Source of the DNA: Mercurialis annua
Lineage: Eukaryota; Streptophyta; Magnoliopsida; Malpighiales; Euphorbiaceae
Length of the DNA: 64,000 bases
Assembly: GCF_937616625.2 (NCBI RefSeq)
Contig: NC_065573.1
Location: 8,075,001 to 8,139,000, forward strand
Reading direction: 5' to 3'
Made by a program: the position numbers and the translations under genes. Below, in pieces: positions 1 to 11,014 of this stretch. Numbering within the stretch: the stretch's first letter is position 1; each line of letters starts with the position of its first letter. Under the pieces are notes generated by a model. The model had not been told where the DNA came from. It did no database searches and was given only the letters and a program-made list of their open reading frames with translations.

Positions 1-679
1 CTTTACAGATCATAAAAGCTTGAAGTACATTTTCGATCAACGAGAGTTGAACCTCAGACAGAGGAGATGGATGGAGCTATTAAAAGATTACGACTGCACG
101 ATACAATAACATCCAGGCAAGGCCAACGTAGTGGCGGATGCGTTAAGCAGGAAGTCAGCAGGAAGTCTCGCGCACGTCACAACGACATGGCGGAGACCAT
201 TAATCAACGAGATTCACATAATGTTTAGTCAAGGGATTGAGTTTGAGATTTCATCTCTCGGAAACCTAATGGCTCAGCTAACGATACGATCGACGTTGAT
301 AGATCAAATCAAAGAGTTGCAAGGGGACGACCCTCAATTAAAGCATTTAATTAAAGAAGTTCAACAAGGAAAGAGTCAAGATTTCGATATCGTCAATGGA
401 ATGCTGAAATACGGCAATCGAATGTGCGTTCCAGACGTGGAAGACTTGAGACAGAAGATCATGGAAGAGACTCATGGAACGATGTATAGCGTTCATCCTG
501 GTTCCACGAAGATGTATCACGACATCAAGACAACGTATTGGTGGAGTGGAATGAAGAAAGACATCGCAGAGTTCGTGGCGAAATGTCCGACTTGTCAGCA
601 AGTCAAGTTGGGCATCAACGACCTTACGGATTTCTTCAACCGTTACCCATTCCGCAGTGGAAGTAGCAAATTACGATAG
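1..679 (+). pseudogene. pol: Element X pol: RNase H tail and integrase zinc-binding region, broken
   Basis: Read from base 2, the frame gives [13 protein letters not shown] and later ADALSRKS, the hallmark end of a gypsy RNase H domain. A TAA stop at 107-109 breaks it just before HPGKANVV. The open part from 131 continues into the integrase N-terminal HHCC finger ([27 protein letters not shown], about 495-610). Right after CQQVK the frame is lost near 610, consistent with a 1-base deletion, and ends at 679. The integrase core resumes in another frame, with its first catalytic Asp codon at 679-681. The polyprotein is therefore dead. Confidence 0.88.
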
Positions 680-735
680 ATTTCGTAGTCGGATTACCCA
701 AGACGCAGAAAGGTTTTGATTCCATTTGGGTAATC

Positions 736-1836
736 GTGGATCGTTTGACGAAGTCAGCGCACTTCATTCCGATCAAGACGACGTATTCGGCAGCAAAGTT
801 AGCTCAAGAGTATATTGACAAGATCGTAAGCCTACACGGAGTCCCCGTGTCAATCGTTTCAGATAGAGGTTCTGTATTTACCTCTCATTTCTGGAAAAGC
901 TTACAAGACGCGTTAGGAACGCGATTAAATTTCAGCACTGCGTTTCATCCTCAGACAGACGGTCAGTCTGAGCGGACGATTCAAACATTAGAAGATATGC
1001 TTCGACTATGCGTACTAGACTTCAGAGGTAGTTGGGATACGTACCTACCTCTAATCGAATTCGCCTACAACAATAGCTATCACTCGAGCATCGAGATGGC
1101 TCCTTACGAAGCACTATACGGTCGTAAATGTCGATCCCCTATCTGTTGGGACGAAGTCGGCGAACGGAAGCTCACTGGAGCAGAGATCATCCAGATTACG
1201 TCTAAGAAAGTACCGTTGATAAAGCAACGTCTAAATACTGCTTCCAGTCGACAGAAGAGTTACGCGGATCCCAAGAGAAAGGATGTAGAATTTCAAATCG
1301 GAGATTACGTGTTTCTCAAAGTATCACCGATGAAGGGAGTGATTCATTTCGGAAAGAAGGGCAAGTTGGCTCCGAGATATGTCGGACCATACCAGATTAT
1401 AGAACGTATAGGCTCAGTTGCCTACAAGCTGGATTTGCCACCGGAGATGTCGCAAGTTCATCTTGTCTTCCATATTTCCATGCTTCGGAAATATGTACCA
1501 AACCCTTCTCGAATAATTCAACCACAAGTGGTGGACGTGAGCGAGGAGCTAACATATGAAGAACGGCCAGTGCAGATTGTCGATACGCAGATACGACAAT
1601 TGCGAACGAAGAGAATTCCAATGGAGAAAGTTCTTTGGAGAAGTCAATCTGTAGAAGAGTGCACGTGGGAGACAGAAGAGGATATAAAACAGAAATACCC
1701 GTATCTTTTTACTCAAGGTACGTGGCTAAATTTTAAATTCGAGGACGAATTTATTTTAAGGGGGGGTGAATGTAATACCCCAAAATATTTTATGGTAATT
1801 ACGTCGTGCCACGTGTCGAGATTTCCGATAAATTAA
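736..1836 (+). pseudogene. pol: Element X pol: integrase core, GPY/F region and chromodomain
   Basis: A 366-residue frame counted from its first Met, although the real domain begins upstream in the same frame. The integrase triad is readable: first Asp at 679-681, second in SDRG (residue 43), Glu in TDGQSERT (residue 79), giving DD35E spacing. A GPY/F-like block ([17 protein letters not shown]) follows. The C-terminal chromodomain runs from about [11 protein letters not shown] through [18 protein letters not shown]. In the host this domain is thought to steer integration to heterochromatin. Oddity: no stop precedes the LTR, so the frame crosses the polypurine tract and runs 66 bases into the LTR before stopping. 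In A and C the frame ends at ...YPFLFP. Confidence 0.88.
1758..1770 (+). other. Polypurine tract of element X
   Basis: Purine-rich run (aagggggggtgaa, with one T) immediately before the LTR start TGTAATACCC. It fits the plus-strand primer site of an LTR retrotransposon. Confidence 0.85.
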
Positions 1837-4040
1837 ATTAAGGAGAATTTAATTTAATTATATCGAGAATTTAGAATAAATTCTAATAAGTCAATTAGCG
1901 GGATTTGAGGATTTGACTTTGAAAATTAATATAAAATAAATTATAAATCCCGTAATGGATTTTATTTCGCCAAAGTCCGCGAAATAATTTATAGTATTTG
2001 TGGTAAATGTTTCGAGTCGATCGGAGATCGTTTAAAATTTGGACGGGGATAGGTTATGGGCTAAATTGAAACTTTTGAAAAGTTTCAAGGACCAAAGTGT
2101 ATTTTAGCCAGGTTACATAAGATAACCTTTAGGATGAAGGAATCATCCAGATTCATTTTCCTTCATCTTTTTCTTTCTTTCCTTCGCTCCGTTTCATACG
2201 ATCCGTCGCTCGATTCTGTTTCTCGTCCGTTTCCGACGTTCTATAACTCCAAACGATCGTATTTCGACGGGTAATCACGGTAAGCTTGACGTTTTACCGT
2301 TTTGTTGATTATATTTTGAGTTATATCGATTCAAAGTTTTAGGCCACGAAACGATTATATCGTTTTAATCGATATTAGAATTGAATTATAGTGTTTTGGG
2401 GTTAGATTACGTGTTATACGTGTGTTTGGAGCGTTTTGGATCGAAAGCACGTCGGGAAGTCTGAAAAATCGGACTTCGGTGCGGCGCCGCGTTGCGGGGC
2501 TATGCGCCCGCATACGCGGGGCATGCGCCCGCATATGATGCGGGCTATGCGCCCGCATACGCGGGGCATGCGCCCGCATACTATGCGGGCTATGCGCCCG
2601 CATAGCGGGAGCATGCGCCCGCATATGTTGCGGGCGATGCGCCCGCATACGGGTGCTACACGCCCGCATACGGGTGCTACGCGCCCGCATACGAGTGCTA
2701 CGCGCCCGCATATGCAGGGCACACGCCCGCAGCCCGCTTAATTTTGGCAATTCGCCCGCACATTATTTTACAGATCGACCCCGTTTGATAACATTTGATA
2801 TTCACGCATATCGAGATTTGAAAATAGTTGATACTCAAGTATTTATCGATTAATTTGAGACATTAACCTAACGAGGTTAAACGAGAATTGAATTAGAAGT
2901 GATATTTTATCCGTAAACGAGTTAGAGATCGTTTATCGGAATATACGAGAGAAGCACGACGGTTAATGAGAGTTCAGTATGTCGAGTCTCGAGTCTAGAG
3001 TCAATCTTAGAATAGGATTCTAATACAAGTCAAATGTTTTAAAAAATTGTTTTAGATCCGGCGAGGCAAGAAGCAGCTGGACAAGTAGTTCGGGAAGCTT
3101 GACGTTCCAAAGCTCCGACGTATTTTTGGATAAGCGTTTTCAGTGAGTTTATACGATTTGCTTTTAAAGTATTTATTTAAGCAAATATTTTATATTGCTT
3201 TATGTTGGTTTTGCATGATTTCGATGCGAATTCTTTTTATGAATTGCATATGCTTGATTTGAAACCAGTATTGATCCGATGGAACGTGCTACCTATTGGG
3301 GGACAATAGGACTGCGTGATCACCAGTTTTGATGTGACTCAGCTGGGAGCTGATGATTATGAAATTTACGATTGGGTATATGATTTGATACGAGTGAGCA
3401 CTCGGCTACGGTGTAGTCTGGAGTCCCCGTATCTAGTGGCTGGGCCACCAGCGAGTTGGACTCGCAATTTGATATAAATGATTGGGTTGCTTGATTGATG
3501 ATTAGTATGTTTGAGGATTATGGTTTCAATCGGATCTTGTACTTGGCTGTATACGATTGAATATCGTTTTATATTTTATTTGAATACTTATTAGTAAATG
3601 TATGAACTCACTCAGTATATCTCAATATACTGACCCCTCACAGATTTCCTTTCAGGATAAAGACGCTTTGAAGCAACGGACTTCTATCCTACTTCCAGAA
3701 GTATGTATTTTTGAGTATGTAAAGAAACAGTACTTTACTCTTAGAGCTGCAGTAGATAAGTATTTTGCAAGTCAGCCTGTAATATATAGTTTTCTGTAAA
3801 TATTACTTTAATGTTTTAAAGTTTTAAATGTTTTACGCTAGCTGCGTTTTTATATTTGAGACTGCCAGAGGATATGTATGCCTGGCATGTGTGCTTCTGC
3901 ATGACACGTATTTATGTATGTCATGCATGACGTATATGAATCGCAAAAAATTATTTTACGTTTTTAGGCTTGCTACGGGTTTCAGAGCAACCACTCCCAT
4001 TCCCTAGCGCCGGTCTCGGCCCTAAGATTTGGTCGTGACA
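1771..4040 (+). repeat. Element X 3' LTR (2270 bp)
   Basis: Bounded by TGTAATACCC and GGTCGTGACA, i.e. TG...CA. The start abuts the polypurine tract, and the end abuts sequence of the A-family LTR. It contains a GC-rich minisatellite (2501-2745) and, near its 3' end, blocks shared with the A and F LTRs: the ggcgctagggaatggg-like block read on the minus strand, and a cagtatat/atatactg hairpin at about 3614-3633. No coding potential beyond frame shadows. Confidence 0.9.
2501..2745 (+). repeat. GC-rich minisatellite in the X LTR (21/24-bp units)
   Basis: Repeated ATGCGCCCGCAT motifs start at 2502, 2523, 2547, 2568, 2592, 2613 and 2637, alternating 21 and 24 bases (a 45-bp dimer). They then pass into 21-base units with CTACRCGCCCGCATACG. 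Each unit is partly self-complementary (GCGGG against CCCGC). Unit lengths divisible by 3 leave open frames on both strands, which I do not take as genes. Confidence 0.9.
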
Positions 4041-6000
4041 TTATTAAAAGCAGACCCTAACTCTAGAGAGTACTAGACACCACATAGGACTAGCACAAAT
4101 AACACGTCGAAATTAAATAATCCAGAACAACACAACAATACCCAAAAGGTAACAATGCACAATTATTACAAGTCTATTGGGTTCTCGCTTAAAATCCGAT
4201 TTACAAATATTATTTAACAATCTTTAAATAATAATTAATTTTCAAATGGTGGGTTAGCCGAGTTACCAATAACTACCAAGCTAACCTCACTTGTCGGGTT
4301 ACCCAAGTCTAACCCGACCAAAACGTTTATCAAATATAAACCCGAGTTTATATTTATAAAATCATTCGATAAAACAATAATCCATTTTAAAAGCAGAACT
4401 CAATAACTTCAATTCCAAGTAACCCAAGTTACAACCCAAAAATCTAACCATTTTAAGTTTATAATAGTTTAGGGACTAAACTGTACTTTAGCTAATTAGG
4501 GACTAAATTGTACTTTAGCCAATTTGATATTTAAAATCAAATTAATTACCTTTCTTTATAATTAATACAAAATATAAAGTTACTAATCAAAAACTTACCT
4601 AAATAAGTTATAAAAACGCTCAGGGGCTAAATTGCAATTTAGCCATTTAAATTTCAAAACCCAAAATAATTCCCCGAGTAATTATATCAACTTAATTATG
4701 ACTTATAAGTTTACCAATCATAATCAAAACATTCGCAAAGGTTATTATTGAAATAAATGTCACGGGTTAACTTAAGGGTTTAATTGTTTTAACCAAAACA
4801 CTTTGGTGATCAAACTGAGCAATTGACCATCCTTTCCATTTAAAAACCCATCAACCCGCCAAGCCTAAGAATCATAAGGCAAAACTCCATTTTCTTTTCC
4901 TAGCAACTGCATACTTTTAAATCAAGAACTCAACTCCCAAAACTTAATCAATTAATCAAGATTACAATCAATCCATATCATTAATCATAATCTAACAATA
5001 ACTCAAATCATAAACCATTGAAGCAGTGACAAGACGAACACAGAAATACGTCCATGGAGCCGAGATTGAATACCATAAACACAAAACCGAAACAAACGTT
5101 TTAATTAATTAACAACTAACATGCCGAGCTATTCTTGATCACTGACATAACAAAATCATAGCCAAACAAAGCAAATCCAATCGGCAGTAGCGGATCCTCA
5201 TGAAAACAGACCATATATACAAGTTAAGAACGGAAACCGTACGGCGATTGGAACGAGGTCGATTACGTACCGTTCAACGAAAACGATATGGGGGAACGTA
5301 GAGAATCGAGTCTACAATCTCTGGGATCAAACGATTCGGATTTCGATCAAGAAACGAAAGAGAACGAATCAATTTACTGAATGTTGTTCATAAGCCAAAA
5401 TCTGAAATCAAAAGAATAGCACCACTTACCGGGGCAGCAGGTTTGAGTGATGATTTCGGCTTCGTTTCTCAGAGAATGAACAAAGGAATGGAGGCTAGGG
5501 TTTGTCTGCCGTATGGGAAAAAGGTTAGGGTAAAAAGTTACGTATTTAAAGGTTTTGGAAAAAGAAATAATGAAGCCTGAAAGTACCCCCTCCGCAGGTC
5601 TAAAGCTGGTCTCAAACGAGACCAGCAAAAAGGCCTTGGTTCTCGTTCGAGAACCGAGTTCTCGAACGAGAACAGAGCCTTTCAACACAGGTCTCGTTCG
5701 AGACCTGTGTTGGAACAAACGGCCCTTGGGCCAAATCTCTTGGTTCTCGTTCGAGAATCTGAGTTCTCGAACTAGAACACAAGATTTCAACACAGGTCTC
5801 GTTCGAGACCTGTGTTGGATCAAACGGGAATTGGCTTGAGCCAATTCCCTTGGGCCGAAAATGATGATTTGGTTTCTTGGGCCCAATATAATTAACCCAA
5901 CCTCAAACCGACACGAAACGAGCTACCAAACCTAAAATTTTACATCGAAACACCACCAGAAACTCGTCGGAAATTATCAAAAATTATACGGGTTATTACA
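4041..6000 (-). repeat. Element A 3' LTR, partial
   Basis: On the minus strand it starts TGTAATAACCCG at 6000 and continues to 4041, where X interrupts it. It lacks the roughly 1 kb terminal part seen in other copies. The palindrome array is at 5606-5847. Diagnostic bases shared with B's 3' LTR but not with the 5' LTRs: aaataaatgtcacggg at 4751-4766, tagcaactgc at 4901, aaattgcaattt at 4629-4640, caccaccaga at 5951. Confidence 0.9.
5606..5847. promoter_or_regulatory. Palindrome array in the A-family LTR (putative U3 enhancer cluster)
   Basis: Nine short inverted repeats, most with a 2-base centre, in 242 bases: 5606-5625, 5638-5655, 5658-5673, 5683-5712 (14-base arms), 5721-5732, 5742-5759, 5763-5778, 5788-5817 (14-base arms), 5828-5847. 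The recurring core is CTCGTTCGAG or CTCGAACGAG. Several contain TTCnnGAA, the two-module heat-shock element form. The array lies about 150-395 bases inside the LTR from its 5' end, where U3 enhancers sit. The regulatory role is inferred. Equivalent arrays occur at about 22140-22480, 28015-28305, 41993-42235, 47800-48015 and 58575-58825. Confidence 0.6.
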
Positions 6001-6012
6001 TTCTCCCCAACT
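6001..6012 (-). other. Polypurine tract of element A
   Basis: Reads agttggggagaa on the minus strand, directly before the LTR start TGTAATAACCCG. The same tract borders the 3' LTRs of B (28451) and C (48134). Confidence 0.8.
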
Positions 6013-6116
6013 AATTATAAATTCATCCTCGAATTAACTCGATTAACAATTAACACCAGAACAACACATAACATAAGTCAAATCATAAAAATCACAGAAA
6101 ATCAAGATATCGTACC

Positions 6117-6467
6117 TCACGGAAAAAGAAAAGGATAGCAATTTCGCATATCCGACTCGGTCTCCCAAGTGCACTCCTCAACAGAATGATTTCGCCAGAG
6201 AACTTTGACCATCGGAATCTCCTTGTTCTGCAATTTACGTACTTGCGTATCTACAATCTCAACTGGCTGTTCCTCATAGGACAGTTCCTGGTCAATCTCA
6301 ACACTCTGAGGCACAATCACGTGCGACGGATCAGAAATACATTTCCTCAACATGGAAATTTGAAACACGGGATGCACTAAAGACATGTCTGGCGGCAGGA
6401 CCAGACGATAAGCCACAGCTCCAATCCTCTCTGAAATCTCATAAGGACCAATATACCTCGGTGCCAA
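6117..6467 (-). pseudogene. pol: Element A pol: GPY/F region and chromodomain
   Basis: A 116-residue frame beginning [16 protein letters not shown] (end of integrase) and ending in a chromodomain: [36 protein letters not shown], then the terminal YPFLFP. Compared with B and C, the frame is separated from the integrase core by a frameshift near 6480 (an extra A in caccaaaaacgaacc) and further damage near 6660. The domain itself looks intact. It is the C-terminal targeting module of a chromovirus integrase. Confidence 0.85.
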
Positions 6468-7158
6468 CTTTCCCTTGACACCAAAAACGAACCACGCCTT
6501 TCATAGGCGAAACTCGAAGAAACACGAAATCACCAACATGAAACTCAATGTCTTTTCTCTTCGGATCAGCATAACTCTTATGCCGACTAAAAGCAGTCTC
6601 AAACCTCCATTTGATCAACGGTACCTTCTCTGAGGTAATCTGAATAATCTCTGCACCTGAGAGTTAACGCTCTCCAACCTCCTCCCAACAGATAGGAGAT
6701 CTACACTTGCGCCCGTACAAAGCCTCATACGGCGCCATCTCGATACTCGCGTGGTAACTGTTGTTGTAAGAAAACTCAACCAATAGCAGATGAGTATCCC
6801 AGCTACCCTGAAAATAAAAAACACACATCCTGAGCATATCCTCCAACGTCTGAATAGTCCTCTCGGACTGACCGTCCGTCTGAGGATGAAAAGTTGTACT
6901 GAAATCCAACCGAGAACCCAAGGATTCCTGTAACGCTTTCCAGAACCTCGAAGTAAACACGAAACCTCTGTCTGACACAATAGAAACCGGTACACCATGC
7001 AAACTGACAATCATGTCGATGTTCAACTGAGCTAACCTCGAAGCAGTATACGAAACCTTAATCGGAAGGAAATGAGCTGACTTGGTCATACGGTCAACTA
7101 TCACCCAGATGGAATCATATCCCTGTCGAGTACGTGGTAAACCAACCACAAAATCCAT
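6468..7158 (-). pseudogene. pol: Element A pol: integrase catalytic core
   Basis: The frame at 6664-7158 (164 residues) begins [26 protein letters not shown]. It contains [12 protein letters not shown] and [16 protein letters not shown], so all three acidic residues of the D,D35E triad are present. It ends at GER with a stop at the position where C continues with KLSGAEIIQ. Remnants of the linker continue to 6468 in other frames. A nonfunctional polyprotein fragment. Confidence 0.85.
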
Positions 7159-7197
7159 GGCAATTCGCTCCCACTTCCACTCTGGAATAGGTAGTGG

Positions 7198-7968
7198 TTA
7201 CAAATAGCCAAAAGGTCTCTGATGCTCCAACATCACCTGCTGGCAAGTCGGACACTTAGAAACATACTCGGCGACATCCTTCTTCATCCCGCTCCACCAG
7301 TAGGTACCCTTAAGATCATGGTAAATCTTAGTAGAACCCGGATGAACACTATAAGCAGACTTGTGCGCTTCCTCCAGAATCCCGTCCCTCAAACCATCTG
7401 AATCTGGAACACACAATCTCGAACCATGACTCAGAACACTATCCACAAAAGTAAATTCAGAGTTACCGTCCTGCTGAACCTCCTCTATAATCCGTCTCAA
7501 GTGTGGATCCTCAGCTTGTAAAGCTTTGATCCGATCAATCAAAACAGGTTGCACTTGCAACTGTGCCAACAAACAATCGGCCTGCGAAACCTGAAAACCA
7601 TAGCCTGAAGCTATCAAACCGTGCCATTCTCTAACCATGGGTCTACGCCCAATCTCAGAAATATGAGCCAAACTGCCCGAAGACTTGCGACTCAACGCAT
7701 CGGCTACCACATTAGCCTTACCAGGATGGTACTGAATAGTACAGTCAGAGTCTTTCAGCAACTCTAGCCACCTCCTCTGTCTCAAGTTCAACTCTCTCTG
7801 ATCAAAGATATACTTCAGACTCTTGTGATCAGTGAAAATCTCACAAGTAGCACCATACAAGTAATGCCTCCAAATTTTCAGCGCAAAAACCACTGCTGCT
7901 AACTCTAAATCATGAGTAGGGTAGTTCACCTCATGCTTCTTTAACTTTCTGGAAGCATAGGCAATCAC
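7198..7968 (-). pseudogene. pol: Element A pol: RNase H and integrase HHCC finger
   Basis: 256-residue frame. N-terminal part: [33 protein letters not shown] and ADALSRKS (RNase H, with the [13 protein letters not shown] end). C-terminal part: [17 protein letters not shown]...KCPTCQQV (integrase zinc finger). It is bounded by two nonsense changes relative to C: one upstream at about 7977-7979, just after the GCVLM motif of the RT ORF, and one downstream at about 7198-7200. These split what was one pol frame into RT, RNase H/finger and core. Confidence 0.87.
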
Positions 7969-7977
7969 ATGTCCATG

Positions 7978-9200
7978 TTACATCAGCACGCAACCCAAAC
8001 CAATACGAGACGCATCACAATACACTGTGAAACCGTCAATGCCAGAAGGCAATGCCAAAACCGGAGCGGTAGTCAAAATCTCCTTGAGCTTCTCAAAGCT
8101 CGCCTCGCACTTGTCAGTCCACTCAAACTTAACACCCTTCTGTGTCAGTTTAGTCAACGGTGCAGATATTCTGGAGAAATCTTGCACGAACCGACGATAG
8201 TAACCAGCTAAACCCAAAAATCTCCTAATCTCGGTAACTGACATCGGCCTTTGCCAATCCATAACCGCCTCAATCTTCTTCGGATCAACCTTGATCCCAT
8301 CTTTCGACACCACGTGTCCTAGAAAGGTAACCTGATCCAACCAGAACTCACATTTTGAGAACTTAGCGTACAACTGATGCTCACGCAAGGTCTGTAGTAT
8401 AGTCCTCAAATGATAAGCATGCTCCTCCTCACTCCGAGAATAGATCAAAATGTCATCAATGAAAACGATAACGAATTGATCTAAAAACGGCTTGAACACT
8501 ATGTTCATCATATTCATAAATGCTGCTGGTGCGTTCGTCGGACCAAAGGACATAACCAAAAACTCAAAATGTCCATACCGCGTCCGAAAAGCGGACTTAG
8601 GCACATCTTCATCGCGGATCCGGAGTTGATGATACCTATACCTCAAATCAATCTTGGAAAAATACTTCGCACCCTGCAACTGGTCAAACAAATCATCGAT
8701 GCGAGGAAGAGGATATCTGTTCTTAACAGTAGCCTTGTTCAACTGTCTGTAGTCGATACACAGTTGAAAGGAACCGTCTTTCTTCTTCACAAACAGAACT
8801 GGAGCACCCCACGGAGAAGTACTCGGTCTGATGAATCCACTATCCAACAACTCTTGTAACTGGTCCTTCAACTCGTTCAGCTCCGCAAGAGCCATCCGAT
8901 ACGGCGGTATCGAAATCGGAGCTGTACCAGAAACCACATCAATGCAAAACTCAATCTCTCGGTCAGGTGGTAATCCAGGCAATTCCTTTGGAAACACATC
9001 AGTGAACTCATTCACTATCGGAACACTATGCATATCACAACTATTAGTCTCCAAATCACGAACCACAGCAAGAAAACCCTGGCAACCCTTGTCTAACATC
9101 CGCTTCGCTTTGATGGGGGAAATCAGATACTTAGGTGTCTCCGCCTTTTCTCCCTGAAAGGAAAAAGGTAGATCACCTGGAATCCTAAGCTCGACAGTCA
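7978..9200 (-). pseudogene. pol: Element A pol: reverse transcriptase
   Basis: Gypsy RT with readable motifs: [18 protein letters not shown] (entry region), [41 protein letters not shown] (catalytic Asp present), [15 protein letters not shown], and FIDDILIYS with both catalytic Asp residues. It ends [12 protein letters not shown] at a stop where C reads on. The open frame begins further upstream at 9270, but its first residues are out of frame. Near 9192 a 13-base deletion relative to B separates RT from the protease frame. RT sites are intact but the gene is broken. Confidence 0.87.
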
Positions 9201-9830
9201 ATAGAAGCAAAGTGGCGTGACAACCAATCCATTCCCAAGATGACATCAAAAGAAAGAACGTCAAGCACAATCAAATCAGCACATAATTCTCTACCCTGAA
9301 TAACCACTGGACAAGAAGGATAAACGACGTCCACTTCTACACCTTCAGACATAGGTGTAGACACAGCTAGAGGTTCACTCAAAGTAGATGGTGCAATACC
9401 CAATTTTCCAGCAAAGCAAGTAGACACAAAAGAATGGGTTGCACCCGCATCAAATAATACCAAAGCACCAGTAAAAGATATCGGAATGGTACCTTGCACC
9501 ACAGCGTTTGATGCACGCGCATCCTGAGGAGTAAGTGCAAACACTCTGGCCTGACCCTGCGGCTGCTGCTGTGAACTCTGCCCAGTACCATAACTGTTGG
9601 AACTTCTGCCACCGTTACCACTACCACCAAAACCTCTGCCACCAGAACCACGGCCCCACTGGCCACCAAAAGATGCTGCAGGTTGAGAGTACCCTACAGA
9701 CTGTGTAAACGCAGGTCTTTGCTGCTGGTAAGACGACTGCGCCACACTAGAGTTAGACATCTGCTGCCCAGATGTCGGACACTCCCTGGAGAAATGACCA
9801 GGCTGGCCGCAAGAGAAACAACCTCCAGGA
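9185..9830 (-). pseudogene. Element A: zinc knuckle and aspartic protease region
   Basis: The CCHC knuckle CFSCGQPGHFSREC (CX2CX4HX4C) is encoded at about 9783-9826, followed by a Gln/Ser/Gly-rich linker. The retropepsin then carries the active-site variant [10 protein letters not shown] (DAG rather than DTG), with [17 protein letters not shown] as the second conserved block. The frame 9185-9760 ends in a frameshift at about 9192 caused by a short deletion. Confidence 0.82.
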
Positions 9831-9831
9831 G

Positions 9832-11014
9832 CTAACTGGCACTGTCCATGGTGACTGCGTCTGCAATTCTGGCAGAACGGAATATTCGATCCACCACTGT
9901 ACCCGCGTCCTGAACCACGGTTACTCCCACTGCTACTAGAACTGTACGGAGAACTCCTAGTACTATGCCTCCCCTTATTGTGCGTACGGCGACTCCCCCT
10001 ATTGGCCTGAGAAGAGCCACTGTAGTAGTTTCCACTACCGTGTTGCGCTGGGGCCTGCTGCCCCCACTAGGAAGATCACTCTTTCCCTTCTGATTCTGGG
10101 AAGGGTTAGAGATCGTCCCAAACTGAATCAATGAATTCTCCATCCGTCGAGCACTATCCATTACTAGAGCGAACTCCATGTTTGTCCCTATCAGCAAGGG
10201 AAGAAATTTTGAGCCTAAACCCCTAACATAGCGATCGTTCCCTCGCCCTCGATCACCCTGTAGATCTGTAGGAAACCGTCCCAAACGGACAAACTCTGTA
10301 GTGTAGTCTGTCACTGATCTATCCCCTTTCTTCAAATTTAGCAGCTTTTCTCTGAAATACTCAGTAATAGAGCAGCTTTTCTCTGATGTTATCGCGAAAC
10401 CAGTCCTTAGCTGGACCCTTCATCGACATCTCCACAAGCATCACTGATTGGCGACCAGTAGCCTGAATCCTCTGACTGTTGTACTCAAACTCTTCCAAGA
10501 AATCAAGAGCATCCCCAGTGCCATCAAAAGAAGTCGGAGTCAACTTCGTGTAGGTCATCACCACCTCTCTGTCTGTCGGAATATGATCGACACCAGCAAG
10601 TCCACCCATACCAGCTACAGCACCAGCCTGAGATTGTTGTTGCTGCGCTAACTGACCTAATACAGTACACTGATTCTGCAGAAGAGCCTGGTTGTTCTGC
10701 ATCTCGACAATGCCAGCCAAGAAAGTAGTGAAGTCAAACGCCTGCATGTTTGGTGCCTGTTGCACCTCCGATGCCTGCTGCACATTCGGTGCCTGAACAC
10801 CTGCTGCACCACGTCCTCTAGCTCCACCTCTACCAGCACCAGCTCCTCTATCTCTACCATCACCTCTACCTCTTCCAGCACCTCTACCTCTACCACGTCC
10901 AGCATTTGCTTGAACTGGTGGTACGTTCTGATCGACTTCCATGGAAATCGCATCATCAGCCTCAACTTCTTGCTCTGCCGCAGCACGAGCATGAGTACGA
11001 ACAACGTTGTCCAT
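9832..11014 (-). pseudogene. gag: Element A gag, frameshifted and internally deleted
   Basis: The start MDNVVRTHARAAAEQE at 11014 is conserved in B and C. It is followed by a low-complexity basic GRGRGRGAGRGRG stretch, a Gln-rich segment, then the capsid-like part (PTSFDGTGDALDFLEEFEYNSQRIQ, GPAKDWFRDNI). At about 10370 some 100 bases are missing compared with C, removing the MATLTWAEFVNRFRGYYLPF part. The frame resumes at 10335 (KKGDRSVTDYTTEFVRLGRF). At about 10065 A has five Cs where B and C have six, which throws the rest of gag out of frame before the zinc knuckle. Confidence 0.82.

Larger units (their letters stand above)
1..4040 (+). mobile_element. Element X: Ty3/gypsy chromovirus, 3' part only
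   Basis: Plus-strand LTR retrotransposon entering from the left edge. Visible order: RNase H tail, integrase, GPY/F-like region, chromodomain, polypurine tract, LTR. This order is typical of plant chromoviruses (Tekay/Del-like). The 5' LTR, gag, protease and RT are outside the window. X lies inside the 3' LTR of element A: the sequence right after its LTR (ttattaaaagcagaccctaa) matches the interior of the A-family LTR seen intact at about 26450-26475. The left target-site copy is not visible, so the duplication cannot be confirmed. Confidence 0.9.

Noticed and set aside
2355..2750. Arg/His-rich ORFs (MRAHAPRMRAHSPHH type) in the X LTR
   Set aside because: A product of the 21/24-base minisatellite, open in several frames on both strands. 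No evidence of coding.
5374..5886. Overlapping ORFs on both strands in the A-family LTRs (also at 21984-22438, 27783-28314, 41777-42283, 47570-48028, 58344-58865)
   Set aside because: They span the palindrome array, which reads alike on both strands (SRTRPVL-like repeats). Frames are not conserved across copies and there is no known domain.
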